A stretch of DNA of 64,000 nt from Brachyspira intermedia PWS/A (GTDB lineage: Bacteria; Spirochaetota; Brachyspiria; Brachyspirales; Brachyspiraceae). The notes under the pieces were generated by a model. That model did no database searches. It was not told where the DNA came from and saw only the letters and a list, made by a program, of their open reading frames with translations. Location of the stretch: positions 186,001 through 250,000 of the forward strand of contig NC_017243.1 in the NCBI RefSeq assembly GCF_000223215.1, read 5' to 3'. The position numbers and the translations under genes were made by a program. Positions 36,840-46,616 of this stretch are shown here, one piece after another (position 1 is the first letter of the stretch; every line of letters begins with the position of its first letter).

Positions 36840-37457
36840 TTATTTATTAATTTTACATATATTAGTAAACCCAGCAGTAGGCACTCCTAAACCTCTTATA
36901 AGCCTAGCCCAATAATTAACCTGAGCCGCAGTGGAAGCTAATATTAATATAGCACGTTCTGAATACTCTTTTTTTACTTCTGTGATTAATTCTTCTGATA
37001 TTATTACAGGAGTTTTTGTTATGGCTGAAATATATTTTAAAGCTGTTTTTTCTTTATTCGATAGAGTAGGGCAGGCATCTATATCTTTATTTTGTAAATA
37101 TTTTATTTCTTCATCTGAGACATTTTCTTTATCATATTCAAAGCTGTTCATATCTATACAAAACGGACATGCAACATCTATTGAAATCTGTATCCTTATG
37201 AGTTTCAAAAGCCTTTTAGGTACTTCTTTATCATCATGAGTTATTAATGCTTCCATCACACCAGAACTTATTGCAGTTTTAGGATTCCAAGCTAAAATCT
37301 TTGGAAGGAGTAAATCTTTTTTAACTTTCTTTTTTGCTATCCATATAGGCAGTTTCAAAAAGAAAGGAATTTTCTTAGGTGGATTGATGTATGCAGTAGT
37401 TTCACTTTCAAAATAATTGTCTTTATTGCTTTGTATGTCAAAGTTTATATTGTTCAT
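36840..37457 (-). CDS. Carboxymuconolactone decarboxylase/AhpD-like protein
   Basis: A 205-residue all-helical protein of the CMD/AhpD family. The redox pair lies in V-A-C-P-F-C-I-D-M-N (CxxC), the position of the AhpD active-site cysteines, followed by a conserved helix with E. The second half (E-K-T-A-L-K-Y, V-N-Y-W-A-R-L) repeats the fold. AhpD-type enzymes act as thiol-dependent peroxidase reductants; many CMD-like proteins are uncharacterised. AAGGACAATTAA precedes the ATG. It is monocistronic, upstream of the DUF262 pair on the same strand. Confidence 0.82.
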   Translation of the reverse strand: MNNINFDIQSNKDNYFESETTAYINPPKKIPFFLKLPIWIAKKKVKKDLLLPKILAWNPKTAISSGVMEALITHDDKEVPKRLLKLIRIQISIDVACPFCIDMNSFEYDKENVSDEEIKYLQNKDIDACPTLSNKEKTALKYISAITKTPVIISEELITEVKKEYSERAILILASTAAQVNYWARLIRGLGVPTAGFTNICKINK

Positions 37458-37626
37458 TTAATTGTCCTTTTTTAGAAAATTTTTTGTATATTATTATTAA
37501 GCCATATACGAATGACTAAAACTATAAAATGATTTTTTATATTAATCTATATATAATTATTTACAAGTAGCTTCAAATTTATTAAATATGATTTATAATA
37601 TAGCACTAATAGTGTAAAAGGATCTT

Positions 37627-39411
37627 ATGGAAAATATTAATAAATATCTGCATGAAGTAGATGAACATATAAAAAATAAGAACTATAGCGAGGCATTTTC
37701 CTTATGCAATGATATTTTATTGATAAACCCTAATAATATAGAAGCGATGTTTAAAGCAGGATATTGCTGTTATAGATTAAAAAAATATGATATATCTATG
37801 ATGCATTTTATAAAAGCTTCTTCATTAGAGAAATTCAGTACTAATAAAGCTATATATAAATACTATATAGGTAGATGCTACTATTCGTTGAGAGTATATA
37901 AAGAGGCACTCGAATATTTTAAAGATGCATACAATTTGGATAATAACAATAAATACTATACTCTATGGCTTGGAATAACATATTCTAAAATAGCTGTAAA
38001 TAATAATAATTATAATACAGCATTAATGTATTTGTCTATGTCTTTGGGTTCAGAAGATTATTTAGTATATGGATATATAGGGTATTGTCATATTCAATTA
38101 AAAAATTACGATAAAGCTATTATGTATTTAAATAAATCAGTAAACTTGAAGAATAATGATTATTTAAGCAGATATTATTTAGGCAATACATATTTTATAA
38201 TGCAGATATATGATAAGGCTTTAGAGCATTTAAGTGAATCTGTGAAATTAAAAGATGATGATTTTGATAATTGGTTTGCTTTGGGGTTGCTGTATAAAGT
38301 TATATATGAAAATGATTTATCAGATGAATGTTTTGAAAAGGCTAGAAATATTGCACTGGACAGTAATGATATTGATGAAGAGCTTGACTGCTTTATTAAA
38401 CTTACGGATTCTCAAAATGATGAATATTTGAATTATTTATATCTTGGTATATGCTATGCAAAACTAGAAAGCTATAAAAATGCTGTATATTATTTGCTTG
38501 AATCTATAGCAATAAATGAAAAATATAATAATGAAAATAATTATTTAGCCTATTATTGGATAGGTTATATTAATTATATAGATAGCGAATATGAAGATGC
38601 AGTAAAATATTTTGAAAAGTCATTAAATCTTAATGATGATGATGATGAAAATTATTTAGTTTTATTATGGCTTGGTGATTGTTATTTTAGATTGGGTAAT
38701 TATAAAAAAGCTTTGTTTAATTTAAAAAAATCTATAGAAATTAAAGATGATGAGGCAGAAGCTTATAAATTAATATCTGAATTGTATTTAAAAGTAGGAA
38801 AGAAAGAAAAATATAATAATTATATAAGCAAATATAAAAAACTTATAAAGAATGCTAATCTATATGATAATAATACTTCAAAAAAACATAATGATTCTAA
38901 AAATATAAGTGCTGTATTTGAATATAATGAAGATTATAACTACTCAGATAATATTTATGAAAAAGAAGAAATAGTAAACAATGATGAAGAAATGCATTCA
39001 AAAAAGAGTGATATTTACCATTTTATTAATATTTTATTTCAGAATATAGAAGAGAATGATTTATACAATTTATATTCATCTAATACCGAAAAAAAATCCT
39101 ATATAGATTTCAATGATTTCAATATAGACAATTATTTATCGTATAGAAATATAGTTAATAATGCTGTAAAAGATAATTTTGATAATACGGCTAAAATAAC
39201 AACTATAAAAAATATCATAACAAATTTTGATATAAAAAATGGTGTTATAAATGATTCAGAAATAGAGCATTCAAAAAAAGTTATAGATGATATAGAAGAA
39301 TTATTTAATTACACTTCAGAATGTATATTAAATACTATGCATTACTATTATAGGAAGAAAGATATAGAACTTTATTTAATATTGATGAATATAATAGAAA
39401 ATAATTTATAA
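37627..39411 (+). CDS. TPR-repeat protein
   Basis: A 594-residue protein with about ten TPR motifs between residues 5 and ~400 (e.g. Y-Y-I-G-R-C-Y-Y-S-L-x-x-Y-K-E-A-L-E-Y-F), followed by an acidic Asn/Asp-rich linker and a C-terminal ~130-residue segment without repeats. Cys-Tyr-rich repeat positions (G-x-C-Y) distinguish it from the TPR protein at 1058. No signal peptide. AAGGATCTT precedes the ATG. It is monocistronic and ends in a strong bidirectional terminator. The partner is unknown. Confidence 0.88.
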   Translation: MENINKYLHEVDEHIKNKNYSEAFSLCNDILLINPNNIEAMFKAGYCCYRLKKYDISMMHFIKASSLEKFSTNKAIYKYYIGRCYYSLRVYKEALEYFKDAYNLDNNNKYYTLWLGITYSKIAVNNNNYNTALMYLSMSLGSEDYLVYGYIGYCHIQLKNYDKAIMYLNKSVNLKNNDYLSRYYLGNTYFIMQIYDKALEHLSESVKLKDDDFDNWFALGLLYKVIYENDLSDECFEKARNIALDSNDIDEELDCFIKLTDSQNDEYLNYLYLGICYAKLESYKNAVYYLLESIAINEKYNNENNYLAYYWIGYINYIDSEYEDAVKYFEKSLNLNDDDDENYLVLLWLGDCYFRLGNYKKALFNLKKSIEIKDDEAEAYKLISELYLKVGKKEKYNNYISKYKKLIKNANLYDNNTSKKHNDSKNISAVFEYNEDYNYSDNIYEKEEIVNNDEEMHSKKSDIYHFINILFQNIEENDLYNLYSSNTEKKSYIDFNDFNIDNYLSYRNIVNNAVKDNFDNTAKITTIKNIITNFDIKNGVINDSEIEHSKKVIDDIEELFNYTSECILNTMHYYYRKKDIELYLILMNIIENNL

Positions 39412-39416
39412 AAAAA

Positions 39417-39448
39417 GCACATATATGAAAAATATATGTGCTTTTTTT
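39417..39448. terminator. Bidirectional terminator
   Basis: GCACATATAT (39417-39426) pairs with ATATATGTGC (39432-39441); A6 on the left and T7 on the right serve the convergent TPR and chemoreceptor genes. Confidence 0.85.
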
Positions 39449-39461
39449 GATTGTATATTAT

Positions 39462-41312
39462 TTATAGTTTGAAAAACTTCATAGCTTGCTGTAATGAATT
39501 AGCCTGAGCAACTAAATCTTTTGATGCATTTTCAGCATCATTTACCAAAGCATTATTCATTTGAGTAGCTCCGTCCATTTCGGATACAGCTCTATTAACT
39601 TGTTCAACACCTGATTGCTGTTCTACCGCTGCCGAGCTTATTCCTCTCATTATATTAGCAGTTTCATCAATTTTTGCTCTTAAATCTGCAAATATCTCTT
39701 GAGAATGATGAGCTGTTTCAGTGGCTTTATTAATTTTATCATAAGCATTTTCAACTAAATCTGTAATATCTTTTACAGATGACTGAGTAGTTTGAGCAAG
39801 ATTTCTTACTTCACTTGCTACAACAGCAAAGCCTTTTCCTTGATCTCCAGCTCTTGCTGCTTCTACAGATGCATTAAGTGCAAGTATATTAGTTTGAAAA
39901 GCAATGTCTTCAATAATTTTTGTGATATTTTTTATTTTTGTACTTGCATCATATACTTCTTCTATATTTTTAGTAGTTTGTATAATAATATCTCCTGCTT
40001 CATCTATAGAAGATTTTGAAGATATCATCATATTATTTCCTGTTATAGAGTATTCAGTAGATGATTTTATAGTAGAAGCCATTTGTTCCATAGAAGCTGC
40101 TGTCTGCTGCAAACTAGCTGATTGTGCTTCTGTTCTTCTTGATAATTCCATATTTCCTTTAGCCAATTTTTCTGAAGCATTCATTATACATATAGAAGCA
40201 TCATTAACTTCTTTGATAGTTTCAACTAATTTATGTCTCATATTAGCAAAGCTGTCTGCAAGTATTCCGATTTCATCTTTTCTAGGTTTGATTTTTCCTG
40301 TAAATTCTGTCAAATCTCCTCTTTCTATTTTCTGAGCTTCATCTACTACTAAAGATAAAGGTTTTGTTATAGATCTTATAAATATATTAATAAATATTGC
40401 TATTGCTACTATAGTAATAATACCAAGTATAATACCGCTTAATATAGCTTTTCTGCTTTCAGCAAATATTTCTTCTGAAGTCATAGTCATAGAAGTTATC
40501 CAAGGTACATATTTCATTTTTGTATATGATCCCATCATCTTATGATTATTAGCAGTATACTCAACAACTCCTTTTGATAATTTTTTATCAAATACTTCTT
40601 TATAAACTTGAGGAGCATCTGTATTAACTTTATTATAATCAGTATTCATAAGAACTTTCATGTTAGGACCTATTACATCTAGTCCGCCTGTGTCTCCTAA
40701 TTTTATGCCTTCTATATAATTTTTATAGAATTCTCTCCAGTTAAAAACGGTATATAAATAACCTATTTCTCTATTTTCATATTTTATAGGAGCAGCAAAA
40801 ATGAATGATAATTCACCATTAACTACTGAAGGAGCAAGACCATTTCCATAGCTTACACTGCCGTAGCCATATTCTTTATTATGAAGTTTATTCCAAACAT
40901 TGATATTGCTGTCTGTGAATCTAGTTCCTATCCATTTAGGATAATCGCTGTCTGCTATTACAATTCCATTTCTATCAACTATTCCTACATGTATAGCACA
41001 GGCATTTTTTTCTCTGAATGTTTTTAAAGTTGAAGTTAATGTTGTTAAACTATTTTCATTAGGATTAGACACCTGTTCTACTATTATTGGAACAGATGCA
41101 TAAGTTTCAAGTATATAAGATTGTGTTCTAAACCAAGCATCAAATACTGATGCATACCCCATTACTGTTGTTTCAAATCCTTCAAATCTGCTTTTAGATA
41201 TTCCGTTTTCTGCTATTGTAAGCGAAATGATAAGCATTATTGTTATTAATATAGTGGTAACAATACAAAGAATTACAGGAACTTTTACCGCCAAACTATT
41301 AAATTTACTCAT
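39462..41312 (-). CDS. Methyl-accepting chemotaxis protein (Cache type)
   Basis: A 616-residue chemoreceptor: membrane segment 1 (about 8-32), double-Cache periplasmic domain with V-G-I-V-D-R-N-G-I-V-I-A-D and F-I-F-A-A-P-I (to ~285), membrane segment 2, HAMP (R-S-I-T-K-P-L), signalling tip A-F-Q-T-N-I-L-A-L-N-A-S-V-E-A-A. The start ATG 41312 has GGAG at 7 bp; the frame runs 12 codons further upstream without such a site. Unlike the receptor at 5051, the Y-x4-R-x-W amino-acid signature is absent, so another ligand class is likely. It has no CheR pentapeptide (ends M-K-F-F-K-L). Monocistronic. Confidence 0.92.
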   Translation of the reverse strand: MSKFNSLAVKVPVILCIVTTILITIMLIISLTIAENGISKSRFEGFETTVMGYASVFDAWFRTQSYILETYASVPIIVEQVSNPNENSLTTLTSTLKTFREKNACAIHVGIVDRNGIVIADSDYPKWIGTRFTDSNINVWNKLHNKEYGYGSVSYGNGLAPSVVNGELSFIFAAPIKYENREIGYLYTVFNWREFYKNYIEGIKLGDTGGLDVIGPNMKVLMNTDYNKVNTDAPQVYKEVFDKKLSKGVVEYTANNHKMMGSYTKMKYVPWITSMTMTSEEIFAESRKAILSGIILGIITIVAIAIFINIFIRSITKPLSLVVDEAQKIERGDLTEFTGKIKPRKDEIGILADSFANMRHKLVETIKEVNDASICIMNASEKLAKGNMELSRRTEAQSASLQQTAASMEQMASTIKSSTEYSITGNNMMISSKSSIDEAGDIIIQTTKNIEEVYDASTKIKNITKIIEDIAFQTNILALNASVEAARAGDQGKGFAVVASEVRNLAQTTQSSVKDITDLVENAYDKINKATETAHHSQEIFADLRAKIDETANIMRGISSAAVEQQSGVEQVNRAVSEMDGATQMNNALVNDAENASKDLVAQANSLQQAMKFFKL

Positions 41313-41532
41313 CCATATACTCCATATGTTTTCATAAAAAATTATCAACGCTTTGAATATAATAATTATTTTTACATAGTCAATAAATTTTTTATATTTT
41401 TACATTTTTTCTAAAAAAAATTTAGATATTTTTAATTTTATTAATAACTAAAAAGTAATCATTAATGATTGATAAAATCCGAATATTACCTATGATATAG
41501 AATTTTTAAATATAAATTATGGTGCGAAAATT

Positions 41533-42525
41533 ATGAATATTTTTATTAATGGCAAAGAATTATCAGTAATGCTTGAAAATGAAACTAATGCCTATGAAGT
41601 ATTAAAACCTATAGAAGAATGGTGCAATTCTAATGACTTTTTAATAAATAAAATCATTATAGATAATAAAGAAATGCAGCCTTATATAGATGAAGAATAT
41701 GAGACTATACCTGTAGAAAATATACAGAAAATAGAAGTTGAAGCATTAAGTCAGGCAGAATATTCTTTGTATTCTATTATGTCTATTGTTGAGTATATAG
41801 AAAAAGTATCAAATACTGTTTCAGTTACTGCTAAAGATATAGAAGATTTAAAAGATGGTATGTATTGGGTATTGGATTCTATACCTAGAACTATATTCCT
41901 ATTTAATATGAGTTTGGATTCTTATGGGATCATTCATATATTAAAAATGCTTGAAGTGAAGTTAGAAAAATTTAACAATGCATCGGATAATATAGATAAA
42001 TTTAATGAGTTTTTTAATAATGAGTTTAAGCCTTTCTTAACTGAAAAAATGCTTCCTACTATGTACATAGTAATAGAAGAAGCTAAAATAAATACAATAT
42101 TCCTTTTTGCGGGAAATATCACTGGAAGTAATGCTTTATATAAAGTAGGAAGTCTTCCTAAATTCCTTCCTCTAATATTGGATATACTTGATTCTATAGT
42201 TAATAAACTTCAATCAGGAAATGATAAAGAAGCTTTTATATATGCAGAGAAATTTTCCCGTATAGTAAGTTATGCATTCAGCATACTTTCAAATGTGGCT
42301 TCTATTTATTCAATAGATTATTCTCAAATTTCTTTGAATTCTGTAACTCTTACAGATGCTATAAATGATTTTAATGAAATGATGAATAATGTTTTAGATG
42401 CTTTTGCAAATGAGGATTATATATCAATAGCCGATTTGCTTGAATATGAAATCAAAGAAAGAATAGAAAATATTATGAATTATATACCGCTTGTAGAGGA
42501 ACATATTGAAAAACTCAATGTTTGA
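41533..42525 (+). CDS. Hypothetical protein upstream of rarA
   Basis: A 330-residue protein of unknown function. The first ~75 residues look like a small beta-grasp-like segment (M-N-I-F-I-N-G-K-E-L, then I-N-K-I-I-I-D-N-K-E, then I-E-V-E-A-L); the rest is predicted to be nearly all helical with hydrophobic stretches but no clear membrane segment. No signal peptide or catalytic motif is visible. The 3' end overlaps rarA by 20 bp, so the two are cotranscribed and probably translationally coupled. The ribosome-binding site is weak. Confidence 0.75.
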   Translation: MNIFINGKELSVMLENETNAYEVLKPIEEWCNSNDFLINKIIIDNKEMQPYIDEEYETIPVENIQKIEVEALSQAEYSLYSIMSIVEYIEKVSNTVSVTAKDIEDLKDGMYWVLDSIPRTIFLFNMSLDSYGIIHILKMLEVKLEKFNNASDNIDKFNEFFNNEFKPFLTEKMLPTMYIVIEEAKINTIFLFAGNITGSNALYKVGSLPKFLPLILDILDSIVNKLQSGNDKEAFIYAEKFSRIVSYAFSILSNVASIYSIDYSQISLNSVTLTDAINDFNEMMNNVLDAFANEDYISIADLLEYEIKERIENIMNYIPLVEEHIEKLNV

Positions 42526-43813
42526 TTTTGAAGAGGACATTAATAATTTCAGACCTATGGCTGAAAGAATGCGTCCTCTCACTATAGAAGAAGTTTTCGG
42601 TCAGCATCATATATTAGACAAAAATAAAACTCTAAGGAAAATGATAGATAATGATAAGATTACATCTATGGTTTTCTTTGGGCCTCCCGGAGTAGGAAAG
42701 TCGACTGTTGCATCAATTATAGCTAAAAAAACTAAAAGCGAATATATAAAGCTTAATGCTGTACTTTCAAATGTTTCTGAAATAAGAGAAGCTATAAAAA
42801 AAGCTGAAAAGAATTTAGAAAACAGAAAAAAAACTATACTATTTATAGATGAGATACATAGATTCAATAAGAGTCAGCAAGATGCTTTACTTCCTGCAGT
42901 TGAAAATGGTTCGGTAATTTTAATAGGAAGCACAACATTAAATCCATATTTCTATCTTAATAATGCACTTCTTTCACGTATAATGCTTTTTGAGTTTAGA
43001 AATCTTGATGACAATGACATAAGAGAAGCCATATTAAAAGCTATTACAGATAAAAGGGGGCTTGGGGAAGATGATGTGGCTGTTGAAGATGAGGCTATTA
43101 ATTTAATAGTTCGTTATTCTCATGGCGATGTAAGAAAGGCATTTACATATCTTGAAGCTTCATACTTAGCAACTCAAATAGATGAAACTAAAGAAAAACT
43201 CACAATTACAGAAGAAATAGTAAGAGATGTTACAAGCAAGCAGTCTATAACATTTGATGAAGATGAGCATTACAATACTATAAGTGCATTTATAAAGAGT
43301 GTAAGAGGAAGCGATCCTAATGCTGCAATTTACTATTTAGCTAGAATGCTTGAATCTGGAGAAGACCCTAGATATATAGCAAGACGTTTATGTATACTAG
43401 CTTCTGAAGATATAGGACTTGCAGAACCTAATGCTATGAATATTGCTTCTTCTCTTGTGAGCATTGTTGATTTTATAGGTATGCCTGAAGGAAGAATTCC
43501 ATTAGCTGAAGTTACTATTTATTTAGCATTATGTCCTAAATCAAACTCCGCTTATAATGCTATTAATAAAGCTATTAGAGATATAAGAAATGGAGAATTA
43601 TATTCCATTCCTAACTATTTGAGAGATAATCATTCTGCAACATTCGATAAAAAAAGCAATGAAGAATATAAATATCCTCATGATTATCCTTATCATATAG
43701 TAAAACAGGACTATTTAGAGCATGGCATAAAAAAAGAGTATTATGAACCTGTGGATATAGGCGAAGAGAGAGAACTCAAAAAACGTTATGAATGGATCAT
43801 AAAACATATATAA
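42506..43813 (+). CDS. rarA: Replication-associated recombination protein A
   Basis: A 435-residue AAA+ ATPase (RarA/MgsA/WRNIP1 family) that acts with SSB at stalled forks. Walker A is F-F-G-P-P-G-V-G-K-S-T (about 57-67), Walker B is I-L-F-I-D-E-I-H-R-F, followed by the C-terminal helical oligomerisation domain (Y-Y-L-A-R-M-L-E-S-G-E-D-P and A-L-C-P-K-S-N). The start is most likely TTG 42506, since AGAGGA lies 6 bp before it; the ATG 4 codons later has no ribosome-binding site. Overlaps the upstream gene by 20 bp. Confidence 0.93.
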   Translation: MKNSMFDFEEDINNFRPMAERMRPLTIEEVFGQHHILDKNKTLRKMIDNDKITSMVFFGPPGVGKSTVASIIAKKTKSEYIKLNAVLSNVSEIREAIKKAEKNLENRKKTILFIDEIHRFNKSQQDALLPAVENGSVILIGSTTLNPYFYLNNALLSRIMLFEFRNLDDNDIREAILKAITDKRGLGEDDVAVEDEAINLIVRYSHGDVRKAFTYLEASYLATQIDETKEKLTITEEIVRDVTSKQSITFDEDEHYNTISAFIKSVRGSDPNAAIYYLARMLESGEDPRYIARRLCILASEDIGLAEPNAMNIASSLVSIVDFIGMPEGRIPLAEVTIYLALCPKSNSAYNAINKAIRDIRNGELYSIPNYLRDNHSATFDKKSNEEYKYPHDYPYHIVKQDYLEHGIKKEYYEPVDIGEERELKKRYEWIIKHI

Positions 43814-43959
43814 TTCATTTTACTTAAATAAAGTAAATCTGTTTTATCTTAGTATTATAATAAAAATAGATGTTCATGCTATTTATTATTATATGTTCCA
43901 TATTATGTGGCTCGCTTCCTTTAAGTTTAAAGTTCTCTTTATCTTTTTTGGAGGTAAAT

Positions 43960-44019
43960 ATGCATGATAATATGATTCTGGAAGATGGGGGATATGGAAG
44001 TAAATCTACAGAAGTATGA
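43960..44019 (+). CDS. Possible 19-codon leader peptide upstream of modA
   Basis: A 19-codon frame (M-H-D-N-M-I-L-E-D-G-G-Y-G-S-K-S-T-E-V) begins at an ATG with a textbook GGAGG six bases upstream, the best ribosome-binding site in this gap. It lies in the 408-bp interval between rarA and modA. Its end overlaps the left arm of a long hairpin (43980-44059). It could be a leader peptide, a chance Shine-Dalgarno, or the last trace of a gene. No family recognised. Confidence 0.3.
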   Translation: MHDNMILEDGGYGSKSTEV

Positions 44020-44059
44020 ATATCTAACAATAAATAGCTATACATATATCCCCACTTCC
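43980..44059 (+). promoter_or_regulatory. Long hairpin upstream of modA (gap 43814-44221)
   Basis: GGAAG (43980-43984) and GGGGATAT (43988-43995) pair with ATATCCCC (44046-44053) and CTTCC (44055-44059), enclosing about 50 bases; thirteen pairs in two blocks, G/C-rich against a very AT-rich background. No T run follows. The rest of the gap is AT-rich: 43814-43959 has no clear signals and 44060-44221 should hold the modA promoter. Could be a cis-acting RNA for modA or a remnant element. Confidence 0.4.
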
Positions 44060-44221
44060 GCCATAATATTTACAAAATTCTATTATTTATTTTGATATAT
44101 CTTAAAACAAATTCTGTTTTTATAACTTTAATATGAAAAAATCCCATTAACAATATGGACTAATTCTGTAAATTATATATAATTAGAGAATAAATTTGTA
44201 CATCATATATTGGAAATATTT

Positions 44222-44998
44222 ATGAAAACAAATAAGTTGAAAATAACTTTATACTTCATTACTATATCAATGTTTTTATTCTCATGTTTGAAAAATAAAG
44301 AAGAAAAAGATGATATCATAATATTCGCTTCTGCTAGTTTAATGAGTCCGTTAAGTGAAATATGCACTAATTATGAAAAGGAAACAGGTAAGAAAATAGG
44401 CTGTACATTTGATTCATCTGGAAGGCTGAGAAAACAGATACAATCCGGAGCTTATTCTGATTTATATTTTTCGGCTTCTACTAGGGAAATGAACGCATTA
44501 AAAAGTATAGATTTATTGCACAATGATAGTATAACAAATGTACTTAAAAATGATATAGTATTAGTAGTGCCAAAAAATTCAGATATATATCTTGACTCTT
44601 TTTGGGATTTAACTAATGATTATGTAACGAAAATAGCTGTTGGAGAATCAATGACTTCTTCTATAGGACAATATACAGAGGAAATATTAAAAAAATTTGA
44701 TATATATGATATTATTTCAGATAAAATTATATATGGTAAAGACACAAAAGAAGTAATTGATTTGGTAAAAAATGATAAAATAGACTGCGGAATAGTTTAT
44801 ATAACAGAAGCCATACTCAATAATAATAATGATTTACAAATAGCTGCTGAACCTAAAACTCATACGGATATAGTTTATAGTATTGCTGTACTCAAAAAAT
44901 CTTTAAAAGAAAAAGAGGCAAGAGATTTTATTAATTATTTATTTTCAGATAAAAGCATTAATATATTAAAAGGTTATGGATTTGGAATTGTTATATAA
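44222..44998 (+). CDS. modA: Molybdate-binding lipoprotein ModA (orphan)
   Basis: A 258-residue binding protein of the ModA type with lipobox F-L-F-S-C. Signatures include I-I-F-A-S-A-S-L-M-S-P-L, T-F-D-S-S-G-R-L-R-K-Q-I and Y-S-D-L-Y-F-S-A-S, which in the family contact the molybdate or tungstate oxyanion. The start ATG 44222 follows GGA; the frame extends 4 codons to a TTG overlapping that site. Normally modA is followed by modB and modC; here the composite repeat starts ~10 bp after the stop and no modBC is in the window. A 3' fragment of a related gene lies at 51944-52020. Confidence 0.85.
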   Translation: MKTNKLKITLYFITISMFLFSCLKNKEEKDDIIIFASASLMSPLSEICTNYEKETGKKIGCTFDSSGRLRKQIQSGAYSDLYFSASTREMNALKSIDLLHNDSITNVLKNDIVLVVPKNSDIYLDSFWDLTNDYVTKIAVGESMTSSIGQYTEEILKKFDIYDIISDKIIYGKDTKEVIDLVKNDKIDCGIVYITEAILNNNNDLQIAAEPKTHTDIVYSIAVLKKSLKEKEARDFINYLFSDKSINILKGYGFGIVI

Positions 44999-45007
44999 AA
45001 ACTTTAT

Positions 45008-45110
45008 TTACATACCCCGCCCTTTAAAATTTACAACTTTATTTTAAAGTTTAGTGTTATTTATATTTAAAGCCAAATTAGAATTTATTAGCACCCGCCC
45101 AAGCTTTATT
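45008..45110. repeat. Composite intergenic repeat, partial copy 6
   Basis: The right half of the core only: ACATACCCCGCCC (about 45010) and CACCCGCCCAAG (45092-45103), right after modA and before the convergent MATE gene. No CGCACG flanks are seen. Confidence 0.7.
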
Positions 45111-45135
45111 TAAATTTAGAATTTATTTTAATACT

Positions 45136-46524
45136 CTAATTATCATCTTTAGAAGCAGAGTTCAATGTGAGATTAGCATTTTTTTGCCATTTATTTGAAT
45201 AATAATAAACTAAATGGAAAACCATATTAAAGAAATTACTCACAGACATAGAAATCCACACTCCCCATAAACCTATTTTTGGAGATAATAAATAAAGAAC
45301 CGGAATTCTTACTAGGAAATGAGTAAATAAAGTAAACAGCATAATTACAAAAGTTTTTCCGGAAGCATTAATAATACCATTTGCTGAAAATATAATGGCA
45401 ACTAATATTGTTGAAGGCACACCGGCATATATATAGCTTTTCATATACGGCATTATATTATCATCTTGTACAAATATTTTTATAATATACTCTGGAAACA
45501 GCATGCATAATGCAGTCATAATCAATGCTATAGTTAAAGAAATTTTTAATCCTGTATTAAATATTTCTTTGATTCTATACATTTTATCAGCCCCTATATT
45601 CTGAGCGGCCATAGTTCCTATACCTGAAAGAATAGCAGAAAGCGGTACAAATGATAAAGCATCTATTCTAGAAGCTACAGCAAAAGATGCGGAAGATAAT
45701 TCTCCATAGGAGTTAATAACTTTATTTAAAAATATCCAGCTTATAGAAGATATCATCTGCATAAGAGTGAAAGGCAAACCTATTTTTATTATTAATTTTG
45801 TTATGCTAAAATCAAATGTAAAATTAAGCGGATTAGCCCTTACAATACTGTTTTTTACTTTTAAGTAAATCATACTTACTATTACAGATATAGCCTGTGC
45901 AAATACTGTGGCATAAGCGGCACCCTCTACACCAATAGCTGGTATTGGTCCTATTCCTTTTATTAAAATAGGATCTAATACTATATTTATCACAGAAGAT
46001 ATTATCAAAAATATTAAAGGTCTTACAGTATCTCCTATACCTCTAAGCAAAGCAGAAACAAAAGTATAATAAAATACAAATGGAAAACCAATCATACTTA
46101 TTCTAAAATAATTAACAGCATCTTCCATTATACTATCAGCAGTATTTAAAAATACCATTAGATTAGGTGCAAATATGTATCCTAATATAGCTAATGTTAA
46201 AGCAGTTATTAAACTTACAGTAGTTGAAACTTTAGAAATATATGTTACATATTCTTTATCATTAGCTCCGAAATACTGTCCTATTAAAACATTAACAGCA
46301 GTTGCTATTCCTGATGCTATAGCTGTAACAACCATAGTAAGAGGAAAACTTATTGAAACAGCTGCAAGTCCTTTAGAACCTACAATTTGTCCTATCCAAA
46401 TGGCATCAACTGTAGAGTATGCCACATTTAATAAGTTCCCCAAAACCATAGGGATAACTAATATTAAAAGCCCTTTGGCTACATTACATTCTGTTAAATC
46501 TAATAATTTTTCTTCTTTTGCCAT
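45136..46524 (-). CDS. MATE-family efflux transporter (1)
   Basis: A 462-residue MATE multidrug/toxin exporter, twelve helices in two halves, normally driven by Na+ or H+. It begins with the typical soluble lead (L-D-L-T-E-C-N-V-A-K-G-L) then L-V-I-P-M-V-L-G-N-L-L-N, followed by I-W-I-G-Q-I-V-G and F-L-N-T-A-D-S-I-M. It is closely related to the next gene, from which it is separated by 92 bp on the same strand, so the two are tandem duplicates. AGG lies 9 bp upstream of the ATG. Substrate unknown. Confidence 0.9.
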   Translation of the reverse strand: MAKEEKLLDLTECNVAKGLLILVIPMVLGNLLNVAYSTVDAIWIGQIVGSKGLAAVSISFPLTMVVTAIASGIATAVNVLIGQYFGANDKEYVTYISKVSTTVSLITALTLAILGYIFAPNLMVFLNTADSIMEDAVNYFRISMIGFPFVFYYTFVSALLRGIGDTVRPLIFLIISSVINIVLDPILIKGIGPIPAIGVEGAAYATVFAQAISVIVSMIYLKVKNSIVRANPLNFTFDFSITKLIIKIGLPFTLMQMISSISWIFLNKVINSYGELSSASFAVASRIDALSFVPLSAILSGIGTMAAQNIGADKMYRIKEIFNTGLKISLTIALIMTALCMLFPEYIIKIFVQDDNIMPYMKSYIYAGVPSTILVAIIFSANGIINASGKTFVIMLFTLFTHFLVRIPVLYLLSPKIGLWGVWISMSVSNFFNMVFHLVYYYSNKWQKNANLTLNSASKDDN

Positions 46525-46616
46525 TATAAATTTACCTAAATTATTTTTTTATATCAAATAATTCAGTAATTCTATATAGAAGATATATAAAAGTCAATAA
46601 GTAATATTTTTAATGT

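Noticed and set aside
43824-44045. 73-residue minus-strand gene
   Set aside because: No ribosome-binding site, no recognisable protein character, and it overlaps the hairpin region upstream of modA.
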